Origin: Hanleya hanleyi
Lineage: Eukaryota; Mollusca; Polyplacophora; Lepidopleurida; Hanleyidae
Direction: 5' to 3'
NCBI GenBank assembly: GCA_036873755.1
Contig: JAVTVY010047879.1
Location: 1-64,000 of the forward strand
DNA length: 64,000 bases
Numbering within the stretch: position 1 is the first letter of the stretch; every line of letters begins with the position of its first letter. This document shows positions 45,340 through 57,215 of the stretch, piece after piece. A program made the translations under genes and the position numbers. A model generated the notes under the pieces. That model was not told the origin of the DNA and did not search any database. It was given only the letters and a program-made list of their open reading frames with translations.

Positions 45340-45560
45340 ATATGGACGATATCCAGCCTGTATATTGTCCCAAATATTATATAATATATGGAATATGTGG
45401 AAAAGAGTTTTGAGAAACCGAAATGTGTCGAACTCGAACAGTATGACCACCAAAAAGTAGTGCCTGGGTGAGGTCACAGGAATAGTTAGGTCATTTAGAA
45501 TGTAGACATGAAGATCAGCTTGGCTGAGAGACAGTATCACCATAACATCGGATAGTCACT
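45340..45560 (+). repeat. Dispersed repeat F, copy 2
   Basis: Homologue of 40050-40370; internal deletions relative to that copy. Confidence 0.6.
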
Positions 45561-46009
45561 CGTGGTCCTTGTATATCTGTGACTGCAAAACTTAATTCAG
45601 TCGGAAAAAGTCCTAGTCATTTTGACCTGTATTTTCAAGGCAGGAAATGTGCGCTTGATAGACGTCGGGCCTTACAAACTATAAATTTTGTCCTCTATTT
45701 TACTATGAGACGTTTCTGGCATTGAAAGTGACAACACATCTGATGAATAATGAGAAGATGTGAGCCATAACATCAGTTGTTCCCCAATATTTGTATCTAA
45801 TTACACTTAGGCCGGGGCAGTGTTATTGGTTAGGGTGATCACAAGAACCTCTATAATAAAAGCATGGGTGTGATACAGAACATACCAGAAATCATCCCCG
45901 ATCCTTGGTATGTCTTTGGGTAGAATGCAGGCAACTTATCTGCCCGTGGAGTCATGTTATGTCTTAAACTAACATCAAACCACTAGTTGATAGTGATACA
46001 TCTTTTCAT
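45561..46009. other. Noncoding DNA
   Basis: Nothing recognised. Confidence 0.5.
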
Positions 46010-46375
46010 CATACGCCATTCTGTAATCCGCTACTATTATATGCTACTTCTGTTATGACATAGTGTATCAGGCGTTATCAGGCGTGACTGAGATACATCA
46101 TTCTCTAGATAACGACTTTACAGCGATTATTATGGATTAAGAATACTGATCAGCGATACGGATTTTATATTTTTGGAACATCATTGAAAACTGTTGACCG
46201 CTTCTCTCTTGCAGGAAACTAGCCTATGTTTATGTATACTATGATTGTCTTTTTCAATTTGGTGCTAATACTGTTATATGGATATGGAACGGGTCTTTGG
46301 ATTATGGACGCGGATATTCTTTAATGGACGACGGCTGAATTATGAATGACGGACTAGACGCTTGTATTGTCCACT
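46010..46375 (+). repeat. Penelope-like tail, long copy
   Basis: Plus-strand counterpart of 53601-53990, ending tgacggactagacgcttgta. Confidence 0.85.
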
Positions 46376-46384
46376 GGCTAATAA

Positions 46385-46700
46385 TGTACCAACCGAATTC
46401 CCAAATCTCATTCAAATGAACCGTTAATTTGTGTGGATAGACTGTAACAATTTTCCAATCCTCATGGGTCTAGAACGCGCCGTAAGTAAGTAATCTGCTG
46501 GAAGGATCGAACTCCAGTAATGAGGCTGGACTCCATGGTAAGTTCCAGCTCCCATTGTGAGTCGAGGTGTCGGACAAACAGTGAGCTCAGTGGGATTTAT
46601 CCTAACTCAACATGTCTCATTGTAAGTCTATAATGAGATAATGTTCTAGTTTCCCGATATCATCTCAGGTTAATTGGCCGAGCATGTGGTGACTTCCCTA
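46385..46700 (+). repeat. Dispersed repeat G, copy 4
   Basis: Diverged homologue of 30290-30560 (accgaattcccaaatctc, tttccaatcctcat, ccgtaagtaagtaatctgc, tagtttcccgatatcatctc). Confidence 0.6.
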
Positions 46701-46991
46701 AAAGTACCTATACAACAGTCGGTATATGAGATTAAATCAGGCGCAGGTATGGCCGGCATCTGCAAGGAGGCAATTGATTCTGAACTACCATGTTAACGAT
46801 AGCATATATAATCCTGCGACTGGAACTTCGGGTATCAAACACGATACTTGTATCTCCATGGTGCGACGTAAAAATTTTACCGACGTTGTACCAAAACTTG
46901 ATAGAGGCGATCGAATATGAATTAGCAGACATCCTGATTGTACGTAGAGTAAAGGAAATATCTATCTTAGTATAATATCACTAACCGTCGC

Positions 46992-47014
46992 TGTTTGTTT
47001 GTTTGTTTGTTTGT
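46992..47014 (+). repeat. (tttg)n microsatellite
   Basis: About five to six tttg units. Confidence 0.9.
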
Positions 47015-47108
47015 CCGGTCCACACCGCCACGGGTTTGATATCAAACTTCGTCAGGACGGTATTAAGATCACTGTGAGTAACCAACCTAAGAGGGAACAA
47101 AAGTTCAA

Positions 47109-47420
47109 ATTACAAGCCTCTGTTCCGTCATTCATTATTCATGCGTCGTTCATCAAAGAAAAGCCGCGTCCATAATCCAAGGACCCTCTTCCATATAACA
47201 GCATTAGCATCAAGTTCAAAAAGACAATCATAGTAAACATAGGCTAGTTTCCTGCAAGAGAGAACTAGAGAGAAGCGGTCAGCAGTTTTCAATAATGTCG
47301 CAAGACATCATGAAGTTCCAAAAATATCAAATCCGAATCGCTGATCAATATTATTAATCCATATGATATTCGTTGTAAAGTCGTCATCTAGAGAAGGATG
47401 TATATCAGGGTATGATAATA
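47109..47420 (-). repeat. Penelope-like tail, copy
   Basis: Begins attacaagcctctg and continues with ccgcgtccataatccaagga, ataacagcattagcatcaa and gagaagcggtcagcagtttt in family order. Confidence 0.85.
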
Positions 47421-47967
47421 ACGCCAAGTCATGTAAGGCCCATTGGGGGCCCGGATTATTTTCTAGGGGGAGGGGTTAAACGGTAAAACTTCGGCAGAAT
47501 TGGTTTGGTAAAATTGACTTAAAACCTCCCAAAAATAAAACAACAAAAAACAAAGGTGCTCTTACCGCCCAACATCAAATGTACAAGTATATACTGTAAC
47601 ATGTGTGGCTGTATCTCTCGTCATAGAAATGTGCTTGGGATGATATTAGACGGGGCTCCTTAAGTGAGGAAAGTTCAAAAGGGCATTTACCGCCCACTGC
47701 TGGCTGGCGTATAACCACACCCCAGTGCATGAGGTGGTTGGGTTAGGGGTAGTTTGAGCATTATGTTAATGATACTGATTTTGGGGTAGATTTTCAAATA
47801 CCCATTTACAATCAATGCTTGTTCCGGAAAGATAGTTAGTTCAAGATGCTAGTTCAAGTTGCCCTTCTCTAGATTTCAAGAGCTAGCTCAATTAGGTACA
47901 GTAAAGATGCTAACGTCACCACACACACACTTACACTCATCTCAGCTTTGGTCAATATTGACCATAT
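47421..47967. other. Noncoding DNA
   Basis: Contains two short related words, cttaccgcccaacat and atttaccgcccactgc, but no gene or clear repeat family. Confidence 0.5.
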
Positions 47968-48070
47968 AATACTGTTATATGGAATATGGAATAGGTCTTT
48001 GGATTATGGACGGGGATATTCTCTAATGGACGACGGCTGAATTATGAATGACGGACCTGACGCTTGTAAT
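47968..48070 (+). repeat. Penelope-like tail, 5'-truncated copy
   Basis: Ends tgacgcttgtaat at 48070. Only the last roughly 100 bp of the tail is present. Confidence 0.85.
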
Positions 48071-48103
48071 TGAGACATGGGTCAAACAACTTAATGTTAT
48101 TTA

Positions 48104-48810
48104 TTGTGCACGTTAAGATCGTATTTCTCTATATTTTGCTATATTTACCACGAGACTGACTATATGTCAGTAACCAAACGTAAACTGCTGAATCAGGAAA
48201 GTTCAAAATTTATTTACAAGTTGATGCTAGAAAGTCGAAAAATCAAACCTAAGAATTACAAATCAAATGGCAAAATGATTTGGAGCAAATTACACAAGGA
48301 ACAACATTTAACTGGAGAGAAATCTATAAAAACGTATGGAACATAAGTTTAGAAGTAAAAATGCAATACTTTCAGTTTCAAATAATCCATAGAATATTGA
48401 CAACTAATTCATTACTTCAGAAATGGGGAAAAGTCAACTCGGATAAATGCACATTTTGCACAAATAGTACAGAAACAATTGTTCACTTATTCTGGGCATG
48501 TAGGTTTGCAAAAGTGATTTGGGGAAACTTTCAACTTTGGACAGCAGAGTTGAATATGCCTCGATATGATATCTGTCTCACAGACGTAATTCTCGGACAT
48601 GTTGTTCAGAGAGATCCGCTGAGTCATATGGTCCTGGCTGTAAAAAGTTACATATACAACTGCAGGTCTTGTGACATCAAACCGAGGTGGGCGCCCGCCA
48701 AAGCTTATATCTTGAAGATTATGAATTTAGAAAAAAATATTGCTTTTAACAATAACTCTATGGCAGCTTTTACCCTGAAATGGAGACCACTGACAAGCTC
48801 TGACAGTTAA
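48104..48810 (+). pseudogene. L1/Tx1-like LINE, C-terminal end of ORF2
   Basis: Two overlapping frames (48104-48346 and 48280-48810) together give the region after the RT domain of L1-type LINEs: a linker with FIYKLMLESRKIKP, then TFNWREIYKNVWNISLEVKMQYFQFQIIHRILTTN-like sequence (shown in pieces: NWREIYKNVWNISLE, YFQFQIIHRILTTN) and the Cys/His box CTFCTNSTETIVHLFWAC. The RT domain itself is missing, so the copy is 5' truncated. A frameshift lies near 48300. A 3' UTR of about 230 bp follows. Confidence 0.85.
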
Positions 48811-49038
48811 AGAGCTCAAGAAATCTATACAATCTTTATAATATACTACATGTATACTGATATTTATCTGTATGTAAGCGGCAAAGCATAGCAGGGTTAA
48901 TCTAACTATTGTGATAGCTATTGGTATATTGTGATAATGTATTGTTACAATGTAAAATAAGTGTACATGTACCTACAACAACCCCTGGCGTTGTAGGGAA
49001 TAATGTAGACAGGGATCGTTAAATAAACGCCCAATGGG

Positions 49039-49041
<3 letters not shown>

Positions 49042-49071
<30 letters not shown>
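49042..49071. repeat. (ta)n tail of the L1-like LINE
   Basis: About 15 at dinucleotides at the end of the LINE 3' UTR; the next element begins immediately after. Confidence 0.9.
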
Positions 49072-49074
<3 letters not shown>

Positions 49075-49075
<1 letters not shown>

Positions 49076-49917
49076 AAGATTATGAATGCAAAGCAAATTA
49101 TGGCAAATCTGGATGGAGGAAACTTTCGAGGAGGAGGTAGAATCTAAATCCATCTGGGAAGCAAAAAAGTGTGGTTCAATAATTTGCCCACAAGTGATTT
49201 GTCGGAGGTACAAACGACAAATTTACCCACGAGTAAGTCGCCGATGAGGAGTAAATCACCTAGAAAAAACCAGGTGAGAAATACAGAGACACCCCCTTCA
49301 CGTACTGAGCCGGTGAATGAATGGCGAACAGTCAGTCTAGATCAAACCAACAATGCGAAAATACCAACACTGAAAACGAGAGACAGTTCTACGCTGGGGC
49401 AGTCTCGAATATAGAATATACCACCAGAACAACAGCAACAACGCCAGAAACCACAACAGAACAGACACCGACAACCAGAACGACAGCAGCAACAACAGAC
49501 ACAACAGGGACATCAAAACCAGCAACAACGGTATACATCGCCACACCATAGACCACGTTACCAGCGATGGGATGATCGCGACGAGCCTCCGTCCAACACC
49601 CCGAGGACGAATTTTTTAGACGGAGGCCGCCCGGACAACGGACATCGATAACTGTTTCAGAAGAAACGAAGAAGGATCCAAAAATTATCAATTTGTCTTC
49701 AGTGGAACTCTCAGAAAATGAAAAGAATCTTCTGTGTAAAGGACTAAAATTCACGCCAACTCCTGAGTCCAAAACGAGTGAACTGAAAAGTGATATCAAC
49801 CGTTTCACCAGAAAACTCAGGTTGTGTGAATATTACTGTGAGAATGATGAAACTGATGGGTCCTTAGTTAAAAACAAAGGAACTTTCAATCCCCCGAGAG
49901 GTAGGATACAGATTTAG
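49075..49917 (+). pseudogene. Penelope-like element, N-terminal Q-rich region
   Basis: 5' part of a Penelope-like (Neptune-like) polyprotein, broken by frame changes. One frame (about 49395-49650) is rich in Gln/Asn/Arg with runs such as PEQQQQRQKPQQ, likely a flexible nucleic-acid-binding region. The next frame (49693-49917) holds the conserved pre-RT segment SSVELSENEKNLLCKGLKF and INRFTRKLRLCEYY. A frame change near 49905 leads into the RT. Confidence 0.75.
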
Positions 49918-51105
49918 ATCTTTTTATCGATTTTCTAAATCACCAACCTGTTGGTAAACATAACAAGAAGGAACTCCGGTCCAATCTAACCAAGGAAGAA
50001 AAACTGTCGGTGAAAAGTCTACGCGACCATAAGAATTTGGTCATAAAAGAAGCAGACAAGGGTTCAGCCATAGTTATTATGGACAAAAGCTTTTATGAGG
50101 AGAAAATGTTAGCCATTGTAAACAATGGCGGTAGCTATGAAAAGTTAGGAACCAACATTGATAGTCTGACCAGAACAAAAATTGGCAAACTTATGGAAAA
50201 CAGTGGAGACACCCTAACTACATCAGAAAAATCATTTTTAACTACGTTTGAATCTAAAATCAACCAACTTTACGGCTTACCAAAAGTTCATAAATCAAAG
50301 GAAATCATAACTGCGGTTCAATCACAAAAATCAGAATATGTGCGACTATCAAATCCAGAAGATTTATGCTTTCGACCTATAGTAGCAGGCCCGATATGCA
50401 CAACCAGTAGGTTAAGCGAGCTAATTGATAAGTTGCTAAAACCGTCTATTAAATTTGTTCCATCCTACGTCAGAGATGATATAGATTTCCTAAATTATGT
50501 ACCTTCCAATATTAGAGATGAAGAGATATTTTGTACTCTGGATGTTACAAACCTGTATGATAGTATTTCCCATGAGTTAGGATATAGAGCCATTCAGTAC
50601 TGGCTTGATACTTGTCCCAATCAAAACGAACATCGCTTTCAAAAAGAATTCATTTTGTCAGGGATCAAAATTATATTGGAAAACAACTCATTTGAATTTG
50701 GCAATCAAAATTATCGACAAATTTTAGGCACGACGATGGGTACAAAATTTGCCCTCACCTACGAGACTTTAGTATTAGGCTATCTGGAAACACAGTTATA
50801 CAGTGAAATTGAGCGGAAATACGGAGCGGATGTCAGAGAAGAAATTAAAACGTCCTTCAAAAGATTTTTAGATGACTGTTTTCTAATATTCAAAAGCAAA
50901 TATGGCACCATCATGGAGTTTCATAATCTCCTAAACAGTCTGGACCCTAATATTCAATTTACTTTAGAAACAAATAAGAATGAAATTTCTTTTCTGGACA
51001 TTCTGCTTAAAAGAGAAAATGATCAAATTGTTACTGATATTTTTTATAAACCAACAGACACGAAACAATATCTGTCATACAAATCAAGTCATCCGCGGCA
51101 TATTC
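49918..51105 (+). pseudogene. Penelope-like element reverse transcriptase
   Basis: Retrotransposition polymerase related to telomerase RT. From 50010 the frame gives VIKEADKGSAIVIMD, QLYGLPKVHKS, CFRPIVAGPICT, FCTLDVTNLYDSI (motif A Asp; a Thr-Leu-Asp-Val core), ILGTTMGTKFALTYETLVLG (motif B, with AP of the usual MGTKMAPTYA altered), FKRFLDDCFLIF (catalytic Asp pair) and ISFLDILLKRENDQ, TDIFYKPTDTKQYL. The C-terminus stops at SSHPRH, where a ttcttg microsatellite begins; the thumb end and GIY-YIG endonuclease are absent. It is therefore 3' truncated and not autonomous. Confidence 0.92.
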
Positions 51106-51135
51106 TTGTTCTTGTTCTTGTTCTTGTTCTTGTTA
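51099..51135 (+). repeat. (ttcttg)n hexanucleotide repeat at the element end
   Basis: About six units directly where the RT reading frame loses homology. Confidence 0.95.
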
Positions 51136-51248
51136 GGTATATCCCTCTTGTGTATAGGAGCACCTCCAGTTGGAGTAGTCAATTATAGTCATTGATAGTA
51201 AGCAAATAAAATAAAGACAATTGCAATCAATTCTGGGGATCAGCAGTC

Positions 51249-53327
51249 TCAGGTTGGGTTTAGGAGTTCGTTTCTTCTGTGATGTATTGAGTACGTGTAA
51301 TGTCTCATTACCTTCTCACTGGTAGGAACACATCCGGAACAGGATAGGAATCGTTCTGGGTTTAATATCAGAACTACAAATTTTTCCCTATTACCAGAGA
51401 CGTCTAGTGCCTTAACTTTACACTCCGCACAAAGGTTTTCCATCAAAAGTGAAGAGTATTTATGCCGGATGTCTTTCAACGCAGGGCAAATCAGCAGGAA
51501 ATGTGTCCGATCCTCCGTTCCACTCAAACACAGCTGGCACTGAGGGTTGACCGTATATTGGTTGAAAGCTGCCCTGTTTGCTTGGAGGGTATAGGACCCA
51601 GTCAGAATCCGAAGTCTAACTGAGAGTCGGCGGATATCTGCTGGGTTTGACGTCACAGAGGACAGAGCCACATGCGGCTTCCCGGGTGTACTACTCACCA
51701 GGTATCTAATAGATGGATACATTTTTGCTCTGATGGTCAGGAGATCTGTCCAATAGATAGTGACTGTCCTATTTACTATCCTCTTCCATTCCTGTTTAGG
51801 TGGTAGATTATCCAACAACATGTGGATGGATGGAAGACTGTATTTTGCTAGTATCTTCCTGGTCAGTGCAAACCAGCTTCTCTTGTCGAGGCCCTTCATG
51901 AAGACCTGTCGGATGACAATGTTGTGTAGGGTAGAATTTTCCATAGCTATGATGTTTCGCAGGCTTGTTAGCATGCCATGAAGTTTGTTCCGGCTTGTTA
52001 GCATGCCATGAAGCTTGTTCCTGCCATGAAGTCGCGGCTCTATTGGTAATATTCCCAGGAGTATGAATGGTGCAGGATCACCAACTCTGTTCGGTAGTGA
52101 CAGTAGTTCCTTTAATGTTTTCTTTTGAAATTGCTCAAGTTTACCAATATCGGTTTGGGTCACAGTAGGAGCGTCTCTGTTCCGTGCAGTAAGATTGGGA
52201 GTATATACGTCTCTAGAAGATGTGAAGCGCAAAGTAGATTTAGGCCATTTTTGCCGTGTAGCCCTGCACCTATGAGAGAGTACATGGTCCTTCTTGCTTT
52301 TTTGATGTTTTCGTCGATTGTAAGCTTAGGATTCACTATAGTACCATCTCGATGTATCCCAAGGTGTACTGCAGATGTGGGTGTAGGAATTTCTTGCTCA
52401 TCGATCTTCAGGGTTAATTCGCCTACACAGGATTTGCTGTTTTCTGTGAGAACTACACTTTTTGTTGGCTGGAGTTCATAGAACTGGTTGTGACAATAAT
52501 CAGAGGATATTTCCACCATACACTGTAGATCTGTGTCGGTCGTGGCTACCAGAGCGACATCATCAGCATAGGTGGGGGCCCCACACGGTGTTATCCCTAT
52601 ACGAATTCCATAAGTGGTACTTGCCAGGGTGGCCAGTAAGTTGTTAAAGTAGACTTTGTATAGATCAGTTGAAAGGACTCCGCCCTGTCGTACTCCTTGT
52701 TCGATGGCTATTGGGTCTGACAGCATTCCGCACCATTTCACTTGTGTCTGTGCTCGATCATGGATGTCACGAATTAATAGCCACAGAGATCCATCAATGC
52801 CAGCAGAGTACAGTTTCCTGAATAGGCTTGGATGATGAAAGGCTGCTTTTGCATCCAATAATGCTACATATGCCGGATGGAGCCTTGTTCCGTGTTCAAG
52901 GACGGCCTCTTGGAGTACCAGACCACTGAATAAAGGAGATACCTTCTGGGTAAAGCCGAACTGTAATGGGTGCTGCTCCCTCATCAGTGTATCCTGGATT
53001 CTGCTGCGAATTATGTTCTCCAGAATTTTTGTAACCACGGGTGTGACAGTGATACCTCTGTAATTTGCTGAGACAGTTTTGTCGCCTTTGTTTTTGTATA
53101 TTGGCGTTAATAGTCCCTACTTTCATCGTGTCAGGAATTTTCCTATAGCGGAGGATTGCATTTAGAAGTATCAGGATGTACTCGGTTACACGCTGACCCC
53201 CATACTTAAGATGTTCAGCTGTTAGGCCATGGGCTTCAGGCGCTTTCCCTGAGTTGAGGTTAGAGACTGCATCATTAACTTCTGTTGATGAGAACGGGTC
53301 TGGGTCAGAGTCATAGTTATTACACAA
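51249..53327 (-). pseudogene. LINE ORF2 remnant (RT and C-terminal region), minus strand
   Basis: Reads as one protein in three frames: 53327-52896 (VSNLNSGKAPEAHGLTAEHLKY, the RT entry), 53038-52160 (LQFGFTQKVSPLFSG, AYVALLDAKAAFHHPS for motif A, EQGVRQGGVLSTDLYKVYFN for motif B, TYADDVALVATT for motif C, and PILLHGTETLLL), and 52232-51249 (Cys box CQLCLSGTEDRTHFLLIC and the C-terminus). Catalytic Asp pair is present. Frame changes at about 53000 and 52190 disable it. The endonuclease is absent. A 30-bp in-frame duplication lies at about 51959-52021 (RNKLHGMLTS twice). The 5' end abuts a fragment of the Penelope-like RT at 53335. Confidence 0.92.
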
Positions 53328-53334
53328 GTCTTAA

Positions 53335-53600
53335 TAAATTAAGACTCACATACAAGACATACATACAAGAGATATCATTCATGAGATATCACACAAGAGA
53401 TACATACAAGAGATATCATTCATGGGATGTTTCTTTGTTTATAGAGTTGCTTGAATTTCTCATTAAAAATATCTATGTGAAATTTGGCAACACAATATAT
53501 CAGCAGCATATAGGTATTCCAATGGGTACTAATTGTGCACCCCTGTTGGCTGACCTGTATCTGTTCTCTTATGAATATGACTATATGCAGGCGCTTTCAA
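53335..53600 (+). pseudogene. Penelope-like RT fragment in inverted orientation
   Basis: Carries HSWDVSLFIELLEFLIKN, IPMGTNCAPLLADLYLF and EYDYMQALS. It is the same RT segment as 54716-54490 on the minus strand, in opposite orientation, and ends where the minus-strand tail (53601) begins. Three short copies of the word acatacaagagatatcatt precede it (53350-53420). Confidence 0.88.
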
Positions 53601-54060
53601 ATTACAAGCGTCTAGTCCGTCATTCATAATCCAGCCGTCGTCCATTAGAGAATATCCGCGTCCATAATCCAAAGACCTATTCCATTTCCATATAACAGTA
53701 TTAGCACCAAATTCAAAAAGACAATCATAGTATACATAAACATAGGCTTGTTTCCTGCAAGAGAGAAGCGGTCAACAGTTTTCAATGATGCCGGCAAGAC
53801 ATCATGATGTTCCAAAATATCAAATCCGTATCGCTGATCAGTATTCTTAATCCATAATATTCGTTGTAAAGTCGTCATCTAAAGAATGATGTATCTCAGT
53901 CACGCTTTGATTGACTGTTCATATGAGTACCATGAAGATCTAGAAGTACATGGTTCATACGGCCCCTAGCCCCGGGTTAAACGGAATTAGACACAAGTTA
54001 CGAAACGTCGCGCCATAGATCTTGCACGCTACGTTCGTATTTTGCTAACAGCATGCGATA
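53601..54060 (-). repeat. Penelope-like tail, long copy attached to its RT
   Basis: On the minus strand it follows directly after the RT remnant (stop near 54061) and ends cgcttgtaat at 53601. A 77-codon frame (53878-53645) includes DILEHHDVL, SLKTVDRFSLAGNKPMFMY and a hydrophobic segment of about 18 residues. This copy defines the tail as the 3' part of this RT family. Confidence 0.88.
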
Positions 54061-55264
54061 TCAATAGCGTGGTGAAAGCTTTGAGTGGAAGCTTGGTGGA
54101 ATAGCCCTGTTTATAAGTTTCTGCAACAATGTTTTGTGACGTTGATTAAAATCATCACATTTAACACAGGATCTAGCAAATGCTACTAAGCGAGATATGT
54201 ATACGCCATATGCAGGAATATTACTGTCCAGAAAGGGATAGTTTACGATGTCGAAATTGTAATCATCTCTTTTGTCATAAAGTCGACTAGAGAGAATGCC
54301 CGCTTCATTTTTATAGAGATATAGATCTAAATATGATGTGCCTGTAGGGCTATCTGTAGTTTCCTTCAAATCCAGTGAAGGTGGATATATATCCTTCACT
54401 GCGTCATTTATATATCGATTATCCACAGCGAGAAGATCGTCTATATAGCGTTTGGTGAATGAGAAGGAACGGGCTTTGAATGGATCGGTTTTGAAAGCGC
54501 CTGCATATAGTCATATTCATAAGAGAACAGATACAGGTCAGCCAACAGGGGTGCACAATTAGTACCCATTGGAATACCTATATGCTGCTGATATATTGTG
54601 TTGCCAAATTTCACATAGATATTTCTAATGAGAAATTCAAGCAACTCTATAAACAAAGAAACATCCCATGAATGATATCTCTTATATGTACAGTCGAGAA
54701 TGATATCTATGTAGTCGAGCTAAAGAATGCTTTATGGCTTCCGACATTAATATATCTACGATCAGTTTTCTTGAACACAGATACTATTAATGAACTTATA
54801 CGGTCAATAAGGTCCTGATGAGGGATTGTAGTATAGAGAGTCGAGAAATCCCATGTGGATACATGTCTGTACAGTATGTGACCTTTAGCATCAAGTTCTT
54901 CCGTAAGACATTTTGAGTTTTTCAATATCCACATACATTCAACGCCAGAGTTCTTAGAAATAGTGGCGCAATACCTTTCCCAAAATGCTTTTACCTCCTG
55001 AAGGGCCCTCGTCAATAGGGTTGAAAGAAGCTTGGTGGTGCAGCTTCTAGAACCAGCTATGAATCTAGCTTTGTATGGTGATTTATGCATTTTGGGAGTC
55101 CAGTATATTTTTGGTATGTCGTTATGATTGGTTGGAAGACAAATACCTCTTTCCCTGAGAAACTTTTTGTGATTGTTAAATAAATCTTCCAGAGTAAATG
55201 CAGTTTGGGAGTAAGTAGACGTATTTGATGAAGATATGTCTACACTCAAGGTTGTTTCACTCAT
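54061..55264 (-). pseudogene. Penelope-like reverse transcriptase, most complete copy of its family
   Basis: Minus-strand RT in three frames. 55264-54707: FTLEDLFNNHKKFL, IPKIYWTPKMHKSPYKARFI, STWDFSTLYTTIP (motif A Asp) and YINVGSHKAFFSS. 54656-54441: FGNTIYQQHIGIPMGTNCAP (motif B). 54426-54061: DNRYINDAVKDIYP, SYLDLYLYKNEAG, YDKRDDYNFDIVNYPF, AYGVYISRLVAFARSC and the end. The RYIDD catalytic box at about 54440 falls at a frame break. A short duplication near 54690-54715 (about 24 bp) adds another. No GIY-YIG domain seen. The tail follows on the 3' side. Confidence 0.88.
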
Positions 55265-57114
55265 ATGGTGACAGTCAGTTTGGTTGGTGGAGGAAGCCGG
55301 ATTACCCCTGGAATTTCGATCATTAACGCAAGTGATTTTGCAGTCAACAGGATCCTATAGCCCGAAAAACACATGGAGTTCAATTTCGTTTATTTCCTTT
55401 CCTTTATTTAGCATTTGGAAAGGGGTGATGTCTCCATGAAAAACGTTAGTTCAGACTATAAGCTGAGATTTGTAAACAGGGCGCCTCAGCTCAACCTTAT
55501 CACTGTTCCTCGTTCTCGTTTCTAGTTTTGAACTACGTCAGGTATATGAAAATTATATTGTTCTTAATTTGCTGAAATAAAAGGGACACTGATATACTCC
55601 CAAATCAATGTCTAGAATATTTTCTACACATATTCGTTTTGTGTTGAGTGTCCATTATCTCAGTTAAGCATTTATGACATGGATTAAACACGCAGAATTG
55701 AGCTCTTTCTCCTATTGCTTCCCGTTTCCGGTCTGTATATTCTCTCTCAGCACTCCTTGGATAGATCCTTTATCAGACAATGTATTGTTAGTAAATGGCT
55801 TGATCCACAGCTTTCCGAAATTTTGCTAAAAAAATTATTAGAGAGTCGGTCCGAATTAGATAAACAAAACAAGTACATCCACCTGTAACATATGATAAAC
55901 ACTTTAATATTTCAATCGTCCATTTTACAATTACCCAGAGAAGTTTGATCAGTCACTGCAAGAAATTTGACCACCCGTATTAAGACCCGATAAAAAATCT
56001 TATACTTAGGGTGTGAAATGAACTTCTTGTTATTGAATCCGTATATGATTTTCAAGACAACGAAACTGCATGCATGGAGCTTCGATATAGGGGCAGTATA
56101 GCCATTTGTATAGCTAGACATGGTTGATGGTTCATTGTATTAGTTAAAGCTTTTCCCTATGTTTATATATGGACATGTTTTGTCATAATTTGGTAATATG
56201 AACTAGCAGTAATACAGTTATATGGCCGATTTCATGAAACCATACGACATTGCTTTTTCAAGGGCGATTTTCGCACTTGGACAAGTGGACTTAAAACAAT
56301 TCTCAAGTTGTGTTTCATCAAACGTTTTTGGCTGCACATGGCCAAGTGATGTTTAAAGTCGGGGTTTGGAACTCTTTGGTGCGATTTGGTAATAAATAGT
56401 ACCCCCGCTGAATCAAATGTATGATTAAAATACTTGATGTACAGAAGTCGATCGGTTGAATTTTAGGTGTCAAATAAATATATCTCTGCCATTTTTGGAT
56501 CTACGAGATGAAGAAGGATGACTATACGTGCATGCATTATGATGCATGAGCACATGAAATTATGTTATTATTATTCGACAGCATCTCCCTGCATATTGGT
56601 CATTTAAAGTACGTTTTTATTTCAAGTGTGGATTTCAAAGGATGTCCGACCACACTTGAACTCAAGTGCGATTTCAGGTTCAAGTGAACTTTCATGAAAA
56701 TCAAAAACTCGAGTCATGGGAGGTTTCAAGAGCGAAGATTGTCTCAATTCAGGTTTCCTGATATGGGCTCGACTTTCAGTAGGATACTAACGCGCACGAA
56801 ATGTTTGCCAACATTCTGGATTTTACCATCTTCATGTATTAAGAAAAACACCACACTAATGCTGCATCATTTCTCTTGAACTTATGTACAGTATCACTCT
56901 CAATTGCATTTTCAGGAGAATGACAGAAACGCTCAAAAAATGTATTTTTCTGACATTAATATGCTGGAAAAGAGATACTTGCTCTCATTTGGTATCGTCT
57001 TCTCATGCAGCTTTAGCAGATAATAAAACGAATATTTATCCATTCCGTGTGTCTTTCAGCACCGATTTTTATAGATTAAACTAAAGCTAAAACCCAGAGA
57101 GATCGTCCAAATTG
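55265..57114. other. Noncoding DNA upstream of the Penelope-like RT
   Basis: The first 100 bp may be the 5' untranslated part of the RT element. The rest shows no ORF above 70 codons with coding character, no RNA gene and no array. Confidence 0.5.
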
Positions 57115-57215
57115 GGGCATTTATGGGTGAAATTAAGGTTTCGGTCTAGAGCTCGATCACACAGATGGAAATGAGTTCCACTTTATTGCAATCTGATATC
57201 TTTTTCTTCCCACAT
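57115..57215 (+). repeat. Dispersed repeat H, copy 1
   Basis: Local direct duplicate of 57578-57670 (atttatgggtgaaattaagg, gtttcggtc, gagttccactt, tcttcccacat). Confidence 0.75.

Noticed and set aside
53335..54060. 5' inversion by twin priming as the cause of the inverted RT fragment
   Set aside because: The inverted piece adjoins the 3' end of the element, whereas twin priming inverts the 5' part.
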